64,000 bases of DNA from Psychrobacter vallis (GTDB lineage: Bacteria; Pseudomonadota; Gammaproteobacteria; Pseudomonadales; Moraxellaceae), in assembly GCF_904846715.1 (NCBI RefSeq), contig NZ_CAJHBU010000004.1:165995-229994 (forward strand). The letters are read 5' to 3'. Made by a program: the position numbers and the translations under genes. Shown in pieces: positions 17,939 through 26,201 of this stretch. The stretch's first letter is position 1. Every line of letters begins with the position of its first letter. The notes beneath the pieces are model-generated. The model saw only the letters and a list, made by a program, of their open reading frames with translations, was not told where the DNA came from and made no database searches.

Positions 17939-18715
17939 TCAAGCAACGGCAACCGGTTGTCCGGTTATAGGATGCTGAAGCAACTGCATATCGACGTTAA
18001 AGATGTCACGCAGTATGTCAGGCTGCATGGTGCTTTTGATGTCACCATTATGACAAACACGGCCGTTTTTTAGCGCGATGACTCGATCGGCATACTGCGC
18101 TGCCAAATTGATATCATGGATAATAATAACCACACTCAACCCCTGCTCATCGACCAAACGACGAATAAGCTGAATAACTTCTAGCTGATAGTGCATATCA
18201 AGTGCCGCTAATGGCTCATCGAGCAACAGATATCGGGTGTCCTGCGCCAGACACATAGCCAGCCAAACTCGGGCACGCTCGCCACCTGAGAGTGTGACCG
18301 TAATACGGTCAGCGAACGCTTCTGTTTGAGTGATACTCATCGCTTCTGCTACTTTATCTCTGTCAATTTGGCTTGGTTTTTGGAGCCATTTTTGATGAGG
18401 ATAGCGTCCCAGCATGACCAATTCACGCACTGTGAACCCAGCGGCGTCCGGTAATTGCTGCGGCAAATAAGCCATTTGCCGAGCCAGCTCCTTACTACTG
18501 TAGTCACCAATACGGCGCTCATCTAAATTGACGCTACCGCCATTACTCATCATCTCGCCTGCCAACGCTTTAATCAAAGTGGATTTGCCTGAACCGTTAT
18601 GTCCCACCAAGGCTACTAATTCATTGGTATCCATCTCACAGCTCACATTGTCTAGTAAGGTATTTCCTTGACGACTGACGGTCAGTTGATCTGCACGTAA
18701 CATATAGGTACTCAT
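17939..18715 (-). CDS. FhuC/FepC-like iron-siderophore ABC ATPase
   Basis: This 258-residue ATPase has Walker A GHNGSGKST (residues 38-46), a Q-loop in YLPQQLPDA, signature LSGGERARV (about 143), Walker B LLLDEP and the switch His in IIIHDIN. It is the first gene of the ATPase, binding protein, permease operon. The start is ambiguous between the first ATG and one four codons on, and neither has a strong ribosome site. A Fur-like sequence lies in the 137-bp divergent gap shared with the siderophore-interacting protein. Confidence 0.93.
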   Translation of the reverse strand: MSTYMLRADQLTVSRQGNTLLDNVSCEMDTNELVALVGHNGSGKSTLIKALAGEMMSNGGSVNLDERRIGDYSSKELARQMAYLPQQLPDAAGFTVRELVMLGRYPHQKWLQKPSQIDRDKVAEAMSITQTEAFADRITVTLSGGERARVWLAMCLAQDTRYLLLDEPLAALDMHYQLEVIQLIRRLVDEQGLSVVIIIHDINLAAQYADRVIALKNGRVCHNGDIKSTMQPDILRDIFNVDMQLLQHPITGQPVAVA

Positions 18716-18783
18716 CGTTAATTAAAATCGTGGTCTTTGTATCAAAAAGCCAATAAAAATTGATTTTACTCGTAAACGAGAAT

Positions 18784-18805
18784 AAAAACAATTATCATTA
18801 ATGGA
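18784..18805. promoter_or_regulatory. putative Fur site between divergent fhuC-like and SIP genes
   Basis: The sequence ACAATTATCATTAATG contains two adjacent Fur hexamers of NATWAT type. It sits in the divergent promoter region of two iron-uptake units, about 70 bp from one start and 50 bp from the other. It is weaker than the site at 13430. Confidence 0.5.
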
Positions 18806-18852
18806 GATGCCGTTTTTCTCTCCTCCATTCACTGTTGTTCGTGAGTATATAT

Positions 18853-20079
18853 ATGACCCATTCTATCCCCTCTATTGAAAACAAGTCTCCTACTCAAGCA
18901 GACTCGTATACCATCTTAACCTTCCCTGAGATTGCAGATGCCATGGCTCATATCAATGAGGAACATGTCGATGAGCTGCTCGGATTTTTGCAGGTTTTTA
19001 CGTCCTTGAAGTCAGATGAGCTGGTTGGGGCAAACGTACAATTGACGGCGGTATATGCAGAAGCAATCGCCCTACAGATACAGTTTGATGACACAAAAAA
19101 AACGTCTACTCAGACACGTGAGCAGACGTTTTTTATTCCATTTATAGCGCCTATCACCCAAATGGAGGAGTTAAACACCCAATATATTTTGCTCAAACAA
19201 AAAGCGGACAAAAAGCTCGGCAAAAAAACCATCAAACTGACCAAACAGCGTTTTGTCGTACAGGACAGCCGCATGATCAGCAAAAACATGCTGCGCCTTA
19301 TATTAACCGTCCCTCACTTAAATGCTATTGGTGATACCTCAAACCATCATCGCTCAAGCTCTGTACCAATCAATGAAGCTGGCTATGCGTATTTATTTGA
19401 TTTAGAGCATAACCGCAGCGTGGCAAAAATTCCTAATGAAGGCGCTGATAACAGTATTGATAAAAGTGAGCAGCCTGAACGCGCTCATTGCTATTACACG
19501 TTAAGAAAAGCGTGGCAAACCTCAGATGGCGTGCAAGCGTGGGTCGATGTTTTTTTGCATGGTGACACGTCAGGCGGTAATTGGGCGCGTTCACTACAAG
19601 CAGGCGATAGCGTGATAAGCAAACGTGAATTCCCTGAAAAGGTTGAGCATTTGCGTGAAGGTCAAGCGTTGCTGATTGCTGATGAAACCTCGATGCCAAC
19701 TGTTGCGCGCTTGCTCGAGCTTTGGGACAATCCTCAGCCGCCATTAGTTCTTTGTGTCACAGAAGATGCAGCCGATCAAACATATTTTGATACGGTTACA
19801 TTAGGCACTGATAGCATAAATAATAATGCGGCAAATCAGCAAGACAATCACTTTACGGTATTGCCTTTAGTGACGAATCAAGTCAATGCGGGACGAGCGC
19901 TGGCCGACTTAATCGATAAGACATTGGCTGATTATTTGACCACACATCCTTTACACATTGATAAGTTTTGGAGCGCTTTAGAAGCAGGTACAGCCAAAGC
20001 ACTTCGAGGGCTATTACAACAAAGGCTCGGATTGGCGCGGGCTGACTCGGTTATTAAGGTTTATTGGCGTAAGGATTGA
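18853..20079 (+). CDS. siderophore-interacting protein / ferric-siderophore flavoreductase with N-terminal DUF2470-like domain
   Basis: The ATG at 18853 is preferred over upstream TTG/GTG codons and gives 408 residues. Residues about 20-75 (AMAHINEEHVDELLGFLQVF) resemble the DUF2470 fold found in some haem- and siderophore-handling proteins. The remainder is a FAD-binding SIP domain (SRMISKNMLRLILTVP, then GGNWARSLQAGDSV) followed by the SIP NAD(P)H-like region (LLIADETSMPTVARLLE, C-terminal YWRKD). SIPs are normally about 250-280 residues, so the N-terminal domain is extra. It probably reduces the imported ferric siderophore in the cytoplasm to release Fe(II). It is divergent from the ABC importer. 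Confidence 0.88.
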   Translation: MTHSIPSIENKSPTQADSYTILTFPEIADAMAHINEEHVDELLGFLQVFTSLKSDELVGANVQLTAVYAEAIALQIQFDDTKKTSTQTREQTFFIPFIAPITQMEELNTQYILLKQKADKKLGKKTIKLTKQRFVVQDSRMISKNMLRLILTVPHLNAIGDTSNHHRSSSVPINEAGYAYLFDLEHNRSVAKIPNEGADNSIDKSEQPERAHCYYTLRKAWQTSDGVQAWVDVFLHGDTSGGNWARSLQAGDSVISKREFPEKVEHLREGQALLIADETSMPTVARLLELWDNPQPPLVLCVTEDAADQTYFDTVTLGTDSINNNAANQQDNHFTVLPLVTNQVNAGRALADLIDKTLADYLTTHPLHIDKFWSALEAGTAKALRGLLQQRLGLARADSVIKVYWRKD

Positions 20080-20116
20080 TAGAATAATCGTTGTTTCATT
20101 TTTTATTTAGGATCAA

Positions 20117-20983
20117 CTATATACAGCTGGCTTCTATGGTTGGCGCTACTAGTGTGCCAAGATTAAACTCGGCGAACTCCGCATGCAGGGTGACCACATC
20201 GCCCATAATTAATAGTGCAGGCGTAGGCAGATTGGCAGACGCTTGTTGTTCTGCGATATCCTTTAATGTGCCTATAAGTACTTGCTGCGTGGGTAAACTG
20301 GCATGACTGATGATAGCAAAAGGTGTCTCACTGTCGCGTCCTGCCGCAATCAACCCTTTTGTCATCTCATCCAAACGGTGCAATCCCATATAAAAAACGA
20401 CCGTCTGAGTGCTGTCAAGCAATTCGCTATAGTCAGTATTCGGTTCGCCAAGTTTTTTGCAGGCAGTGACAAACTGAACCGATTGGGCATGATCGCGATG
20501 CGTCAGTGGAATACCTGCTCGACTTGCCGCAGCACTGGCAGCGGTGATACCGGGAATTGACTCAAAGTAGATGCCATGACGTACCACTTCTTGTAGCTCT
20601 TCGCCGCCACGCCCAAAGATAAAGGGGTCACCGCCCTTTAGCCTCACCACTGTTTTATTGGCAAGCGCATGTTTGACCAAAAGCTCGTTGATACCCTCTT
20701 GCGGTAACGCATGATTGGCACGGCGCTTACCGACGAATATTTTTTCGGCAGTGAGCGCACACATATCCAAAATATCTTCAGAGACCAAGCTGTCATACAG
20801 TACCACATCAGCACGCTGCATCACTCTCAATGCCTTTAAGGTCAGCAGTTCAGGGTCACCAGATCCTGCACCCACCAAATATACAACTCCTTTCTTATGA
20901 TAGGCTTTGGTCGTTTCTGCACAGTTTTGACCCGCTAAGTCGTACGTTGAACGGTTTGACACAAAGGCAGATGAATGCGGCAT
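20117..20983 (-). CDS. cobA: uroporphyrinogen-III C-methyltransferase (SUMT)
   Basis: The ATG at 20983 is preferred because AGGAG lies 8 bases upstream, giving 288 residues. It is an SAM-dependent methyltransferase making precorrin-2 from uroporphyrinogen III, the first committed step to siroheme. Motifs include VYLVGAGSGDPELLTLKA, VLYDSLVS, RLKGGDPFIFGRGGEE and the substrate loop ESIPGITAASAAASRAGIPLTHRD. It is a stand-alone CobA type without the CysG dehydrogenase/ferrochelatase domain. It is the last gene of the nitrate operon, 141 bp after nasA, and would support siroheme supply for NirB. Confidence 0.93.
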   Translation of the reverse strand: MPHSSAFVSNRSTYDLAGQNCAETTKAYHKKGVVYLVGAGSGDPELLTLKALRVMQRADVVLYDSLVSEDILDMCALTAEKIFVGKRRANHALPQEGINELLVKHALANKTVVRLKGGDPFIFGRGGEELQEVVRHGIYFESIPGITAASAAASRAGIPLTHRDHAQSVQFVTACKKLGEPNTDYSELLDSTQTVVFYMGLHRLDEMTKGLIAAGRDSETPFAIISHASLPTQQVLIGTLKDIAEQQASANLPTPALLIMGDVVTLHAEFAEFNLGTLVAPTIEASCI

Positions 20984-21124
20984 GACGGTAGCTCCTGATG
21001 ACAACATAAATGCAGTAAAGTGGATAACGAAAAGTAAAACCGTTAAAAAACTCAGTCTATGACTGACCCGTGATCAGTTTTACTCTATAAGCTATAGGTT
21101 GCAAACAGCGTGCCACATGAGCGA

Positions 21125-24100
21125 TTAAGCTTGTGCTAATTGACCATACTCCGCGATCAATTCATTGATCTGACCCACACAAGAACCGCAATTGGTACCG
21201 GCTCGGCACTGTTTTCCGACTGCTGTCGCACTGGTACAATCATGTTTAGTAATGGCCTCAATAATGATGTTTTCTCCCACAGACATGCACGAACACACCA
21301 GCGGCCCTGGATCGACGTAACCACTGGCAGGACGCCCTGCTAACAACCACTTATAACGCTGATTGAAGGGGATTTGACTGGTATCGGCAAAACAGCTGTC
21401 GAGCCAATGCATACTCGGTAACGCTTTGAGCGTTGGTGCAAGATAGACAGCCATAATGAGCGCCTCATTAGCCTTCTGATTGCCTGTTTTGATGTTGGCT
21501 GTGTTGATATTGGCTATGTTGGCCGTCACGCTACTATTTGCCGCTACTTCATCGATAGATTGGGTCATAACCAAGCGCAATTGCTGGTGCTCTTGGCTGA
21601 CGGTGAACGCCGTATTCATAGCGCAAGCCTGTGAAACCGATGGCACTGATGATTGCACAGCTTGGGCAAACTGCTGCCAAAACTCAGGAGTATTCAACCG
21701 ATCACGCGCCTTCGCACTTGGGCTGGCAACGTTAATTAATACGCTATTTGCTTGGCGGCTGAGATTCCAAGTAAGTGAGGGCAAGTTATTTGTCGAAGAT
21801 GCATCAACACCTGCACTATTATTATTTTGCAATAATTCTTCTTGCCCTATTTTTGCCTCAATATTGTCCAAAATGGTACGCAATTGCACTATAACGGCGT
21901 CTTGCCAGTCAGGATGCACCAAAATCTTGCCAAATATGTGCATCGGCACTGCCGTGACGCTGATTGCGGAGTTTTTAAGCTCAGGCTGCCCCGAATGTGG
22001 ATCAACGACCGTTGGAATCAGCGTGCCCATACGAGCAAAACTGGCAAAAGCCTCGCTCCAGTGCATCGGTATAAACGCATCGCCAACTCGCACCGCATCG
22101 CTAATCGTGACTTGTACCAGTACATTACTCGCGGCGACATCATCAGTCAGAGCAGATGTCACATTGTTTTCATATTGACGATAAACCTGCACAAAGTCAT
22201 CGGCTGCCACATCCAACTGCTTGGCATCATCAGGATGTAGTGTCAGTGTGGGCACGGATTGATGCTGATTCAGTTGCGGGGCTAAGCCTGTTCGAGTCAT
22301 GGTATGCCATTGATCGCGCAGTCTGCCCGTGATAAGTCGCAAATCAATGCTTGGTTTATTCAATGTTGACGATATATTCTCTTCTAATTGGTTGGCAGGT
22401 TGAGAGTAAGACTTTAGAGGATACTGATTGACATCCGCCTGTTGAAATTTACATTTTCGCTGGTGTTGGTTAGGCACACTGGCATCATCAGCAGGCGTAA
22501 TGGCGATCAGTTGGGCTTTGATGCAAGTTGCTATTTGGTGAGTAGCACTCTTTGACGACTGATTGGATACGTTGTTTTGAATCATAGAGATACGCGTGCC
22601 GCCCCATTGAAACGGCGGCATCATGTCATAATCTTCACGACTAAGCGCACTTGACTTAAGGCTTTGATGGATAGGCTGACCGTTATGATCGGCCTCTGTC
22701 ATAAACACGGATAAATCTTTGGCCAGATTGAAATAACGCGGCTGGTTTTTGGCTGATACGGTTTGGTTTTTATCATTGCCATAGGCTGTCAGTGCCACAT
22801 ACTCGTTGAATATCTCGCTGGGATCCTGATAGTCAAACCCTGCCAGCCCCATGTGTTTGGCCACTTGTGAGAGTATCCACCAGTCTGGCTTTGCCACACC
22901 TGTTGCCGGCATTATTGAGCGTTGACGAGAGATGCGCCGCTCAGAATTGGTGACCGTTCCTGATTTTTCGCCCCAGCCTTGGGCGGGCAGTACAATGTCA
23001 GCACATTTCACCGTGTCACTGTCTACTGAACAATCAGACACGATCACCAAGTCACATTCTGCCAGCGCTTGGCGAAATCTGTCCGCCTCTGGCAAACTGA
23101 CCACGGGATTGGTCGCCATAATCCAAATGGCTTTGATTCGTCCATCCAAAATAGCGTCTGCCGCATCGCACGCTTTGACGCCAGCCTCTGAGGAGATAGG
23201 CTGCGGCGATTGCCAAAAGTCCGCCACCAGCTGCCGATGATCGGCATTTGCCAAATCCAAATGAGCAGCCAGCAAATTGGCCAGTGCGCCTACTTCTCGT
23301 CCGCCCATCGCATTGGGCTGACCAGTGAGTGAAAACGGACTCGCCCCCACTTTACCCACGCGCCCCGTGTACAGATGGGTGTTGATAATGGCATTGACCT
23401 TGTCCGTGCCACTTTTGGACTGATTCACTCCCATACTGAACGCCGTCACTGTCTGTTCATTGGCCGCAACCAGCTCATAAAACTGGCGAACATTGTCGAT
23501 GGGCACTTGACATGCGCTTGCCACTTTATCGATCGTCCACACTTTAGCTGCATTCAAAGCATCATCGACACCTGTGATTTTGCTGACATACTCTTCATCT
23601 TGGCAACCGTGCTGCTCAAGGTAATGCAATAAACCATTGTATAAATGCGTGTCGGTGCCAGCCACAATGGGCAAATGCAAATCCGCAAACTCACAAGAGT
23701 CTGTACGGCGCGGGTCGATGACAATTAGTTTTTTGTTCGGATTCAACTTCTTGGCCGCTAAAAAACGTCCAAATAAAATAGGATGACACCACGCCATATT
23801 TGAGCCGACCAGTACCAACAAATCACAGGCTTCCAAATCTTCGTAATTAGCGGGCACCAGATCGGCACCAAACGCCCGCTTATGCCCTGCTACCGCTGAT
23901 GACATGCATAGCCGAGAGTTGGAGTCGATGTTGTTACTGCCGATAAAGCCTTTGATAAATTTATTGGCAACGTAATAGTCTTCGGTGAGCAGTTGCCCTG
24001 AGACATAAAACATAATGCTGTCGCGTCCATGTTTAGCGATGGTGTCATTTAAACGCTTGGCAATATCTGCTAATACAGTGTCCCAGTCGGTGTTGTTAAT

Positions 24101-24550
24101 AAGTGGCTGTGTATCAAAAATTGGCTGCGGGTCAGACGTTGTTATAGTATGAAGCCGAGTAAATATATCTGGTGGCATGGGCTGCTGCTGGTGCATAGAT
24201 GCCAGCTTGTTTTGATAATAAGGCTGAATCAAGCGACGCTCAGCACCCAATGTTTGGGCAAGCGCGCTGCCTTTTGAGCATAATTTGCCAAAGTTAGCAG
24301 GGTGCTCAGGATCGCCTTTGACACTGACCGTGCCAGCCTGATCAATCTGAGCCAAAACACCGCAACCGACGCCGCAATAAGGACAGGTTGTGCGGACAGT
24401 TTTGATCGAACCATGAGCTGTGTCTAGCGACCGCACTTGATTAATCGTGTCAGTCACACTGATATTGTGAGTGGTAATGGTTTGGCTCGCCACATTTTTA
24501 GGATGCCGAGATGATTGACCTGAGGTTTTATTGATTGCTGCTTCACTCAT
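21125..24550 (-). CDS. nasA: assimilatory nitrate reductase catalytic subunit with C-terminal BFD-like [2Fe-2S] domain
   Basis: This 1141-residue molybdenum-bisMGD oxidoreductase reduces nitrate to nitrite in the cytoplasm; no signal or Tat peptide is seen. The N-terminal [4Fe-4S] ligands are Cys56, Cys59, Cys63 and Cys91. GQPNAMGGREVG near residue 410 is typical of NasA. A dinucleotide-binding domain follows from about 750, and the C-terminus carries a BFD-type cluster (CSCMSVG...CRAGTNCGSC). The length exceeds the usual about 900 because of low-complexity inserts around 660-750 and 920-1070. It overlaps the electron-transfer gene by 4 bp. Confidence 0.95.
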   Translation of the reverse strand: MSEAAINKTSGQSSRHPKNVASQTITTHNISVTDTINQVRSLDTAHGSIKTVRTTCPYCGVGCGVLAQIDQAGTVSVKGDPEHPANFGKLCSKGSALAQTLGAERRLIQPYYQNKLASMHQQQPMPPDIFTRLHTITTSDPQPIFDTQPLINNTDWDTVLADIAKRLNDTIAKHGRDSIMFYVSGQLLTEDYYVANKFIKGFIGSNNIDSNSRLCMSSAVAGHKRAFGADLVPANYEDLEACDLLVLVGSNMAWCHPILFGRFLAAKKLNPNKKLIVIDPRRTDSCEFADLHLPIVAGTDTHLYNGLLHYLEQHGCQDEEYVSKITGVDDALNAAKVWTIDKVASACQVPIDNVRQFYELVAANEQTVTAFSMGVNQSKSGTDKVNAIINTHLYTGRVGKVGASPFSLTGQPNAMGGREVGALANLLAAHLDLANADHRQLVADFWQSPQPISSEAGVKACDAADAILDGRIKAIWIMATNPVVSLPEADRFRQALAECDLVIVSDCSVDSDTVKCADIVLPAQGWGEKSGTVTNSERRISRQRSIMPATGVAKPDWWILSQVAKHMGLAGFDYQDPSEIFNEYVALTAYGNDKNQTVSAKNQPRYFNLAKDLSVFMTEADHNGQPIHQSLKSSALSREDYDMMPPFQWGGTRISMIQNNVSNQSSKSATHQIATCIKAQLIAITPADDASVPNQHQRKCKFQQADVNQYPLKSYSQPANQLEENISSTLNKPSIDLRLITGRLRDQWHTMTRTGLAPQLNQHQSVPTLTLHPDDAKQLDVAADDFVQVYRQYENNVTSALTDDVAASNVLVQVTISDAVRVGDAFIPMHWSEAFASFARMGTLIPTVVDPHSGQPELKNSAISVTAVPMHIFGKILVHPDWQDAVIVQLRTILDNIEAKIGQEELLQNNNSAGVDASSTNNLPSLTWNLSRQANSVLINVASPSAKARDRLNTPEFWQQFAQAVQSSVPSVSQACAMNTAFTVSQEHQQLRLVMTQSIDEVAANSSVTANIANINTANIKTGNQKANEALIMAVYLAPTLKALPSMHWLDSCFADTSQIPFNQRYKWLLAGRPASGYVDPGPLVCSCMSVGENIIIEAITKHDCTSATAVGKQCRAGTNCGSCVGQINELIAEYGQLAQA

Positions 24551-26133
24551 GATGCCTCCTCCACCAACTCAGTCATGGCCAATACATTATTTGTCCCATC
24601 AACAGCTCTATCGTTCAGATTCAATTTGTCCAAATCACAATAGGCACTACCAAAGATTAAATCCTCTTTTATAAGCGATATATCGACGTTGTCCGTGATA
24701 AGTTGGCTGTAAAAACTGCCATCATTGACGTCACCATAAAGTACAGCGCCGATGACTCTATTATTCTTAAGATAAAGGCAGTGATAATGGTTCAAAGTGG
24801 GCTGACGATAGATGAGCGTTTCAATAGCCTCAGCATCGTCATCCTCAAAGGCAATTTGACCGGCAGAAAACGCCGATACGCCAGATACTTTGAGTTTTAA
24901 AGATAATGGTTTGCTAACGAAAGGTATCCAGTGTTCTTGTGAGGACGCAGTGCCGTCTAGTGTAGTTACGGGGTCTGATATTAGCGTATCTTTTAAGACC
25001 GTCACAAGGGTATCGACTTGCTGATTCACGGGGGCGACCATGCCAAACAGCTCACCCTCTAGCTCAATACACTCGCCAATTGCATACACATGAGGACAAC
25101 TGGTGTGCATGCAGTCATCCACAACGATGCCGCGATTGACGGCAATACCACTGTCTTTCGCCAAGGCGGTATTGGGAATCACGCCCACTGCCATCACTAT
25201 AAAATCAGCGGGCAAGATACGACCGTCTTTTAAGGCCAGTCCGCACACCTCGTCGGCGTCGTTTATGACGATGGCTTCAGTATTTGCAGACACTTCTAGA
25301 CCAACGCCGCGTCGACTTAACTCGGCTTGCAAAAGCTCGGCAGCTGGCAAGTCAAGCTGGCGATTGAGCACGTAATCGTCAACATGAATCACGGTCATGT
25401 TTGCCCCTTGCGCAGCCAACGCACATGCCGCCTCTAACCCCAATACACCGCCACCAATTACCAAGCCTGTTTTGCCTTGACGAGCATATTCGGTTAACGT
25501 GGTGACATCTGATAAGTCGCGAAAGACATGCACACCTTTGGCCGTATGATTGGGAAACGGTATCACTCGAGCCGTTGAACCAGTCGCAATCACCAATTTG
25601 GCATAATGAAGACTTTGCCCATTATCAAGCTCAATACACTGGTGCTCAGTATCAATCGTCTCAACGCCGACCCCAGCCAGTACCGTGATACCCAATTGCT
25701 CATACTCTGATTTATCATACAAATACGTGTCCTCAAACGCCGTATCTCCTGCCAGCACTGGCGACAACATGATGCGGTTGTAACCCACCTGTGGCTCTTT
25801 ACTAATCAGAGTGATTGGTAGCGGTACAGCGGAGGTTTCTGCCTGTATACTGTCTGAACGCGCGTTATTTGCCTGTATACCTTGCTGCCGCGCCCGTGCA
25901 AGCTCAATGGCAAAGCGGCTACCCGCCATGCCAGCGCCAATGATGATGACACCCGCACTGCCAGTTTGATCATTATGATGATTGGTCTTATGACTATCAG
26001 CACTATATTTACCAGCATTATCACTAGCACTGTCACTGTCACTGTCACTAGCGGCATGATGGGCAGACCTTTGGATGAATTCGGTCGTATAAATATCAGA
26101 CTTTTCGGCAGTTTTTGACCTATGAAGCAACAT
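24547..26133 (-). CDS. NAD(P)H/FAD-dependent electron-transfer protein for nitrate reductase (NasB/NirB N-terminal-like)
   Basis: The ATG at 26133 has AAGGA 10 bases upstream and is preferred over a TTG at 26163, giving 528 residues. It is a pyridine nucleotide-disulphide oxidoreductase of the NirB N-terminal type: VIIIGAGMAGSRFA (FAD), GLVIGGGVLGLEAACALA (NADH), VYAIGECIEL (FAD). It lacks siroheme/iron-sulphur domains, so it is not a nitrite reductase. The role inferred from the 4-bp overlap with nasA is passing electrons from NAD(P)H to nitrate reductase. A hydrophilic N-terminal extension of about 60 residues includes a Ser/Asp repeat encoded by TGTCAC hexamers at 26029-26049. Confidence 0.85.
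   Translation of the reverse strand: MLLHRSKTAEKSDIYTTEFIQRSAHHAASDSDSDSASDNAGKYSADSHKTNHHNDQTGSAGVIIIGAGMAGSRFAIELARARQQGIQANNARSDSIQAETSAVPLPITLISKEPQVGYNRIMLSPVLAGDTAFEDTYLYDKSEYEQLGITVLAGVGVETIDTEHQCIELDNGQSLHYAKLVIATGSTARVIPFPNHTAKGVHVFRDLSDVTTLTEYARQGKTGLVIGGGVLGLEAACALAAQGANMTVIHVDDYVLNRQLDLPAAELLQAELSRRGVGLEVSANTEAIVINDADEVCGLALKDGRILPADFIVMAVGVIPNTALAKDSGIAVNRGIVVDDCMHTSCPHVYAIGECIELEGELFGMVAPVNQQVDTLVTVLKDTLISDPVTTLDGTASSQEHWIPFVSKPLSLKLKVSGVSAFSAGQIAFEDDDAEAIETLIYRQPTLNHYHCLYLKNNRVIGAVLYGDVNDGSFYSQLITDNVDISLIKEDLIFGSAYCDLDKLNLNDRAVDGTNNVLAMTELVEEAS
26029..26049 (-). repeat. hexanucleotide tandem repeat in N-terminal extension of FAD protein gene
   Basis: About three and a half CACTGT/GTCACT hexamers encode a Ser-Asp run. 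Copy-number change would stay in frame. Confidence 0.75.
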
Positions 26134-26201
26134 AAAGCGACGTTCCTTAGCAGCATAGTGCAATGTTAAACAAGCGATGGCATGTCATTGAACGTGGGCG
26201 A

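Noticed and set aside
1..20079. TonB-dependent siderophore receptor in the iron block
   Set aside because: I looked for an outer-membrane receptor in this region and found none; it may lie left of the window or elsewhere.
21480..22178. 232-residue plus-strand frame opposite nasA
   Set aside because: Fully antisense to nasA, low-complexity Ala/Thr/Cys composition, no domain.
26029..26049. Phase-variable on/off switch by the hexamer repeat
   Set aside because: The unit is six bases, so slippage keeps the frame; on/off switching by frameshift is not expected.
24547..26133. A second nitrite reductase large subunit
   Set aside because: It has only the FAD/NADH half of NirB and lacks the siroheme and [4Fe-4S] Cys motifs.
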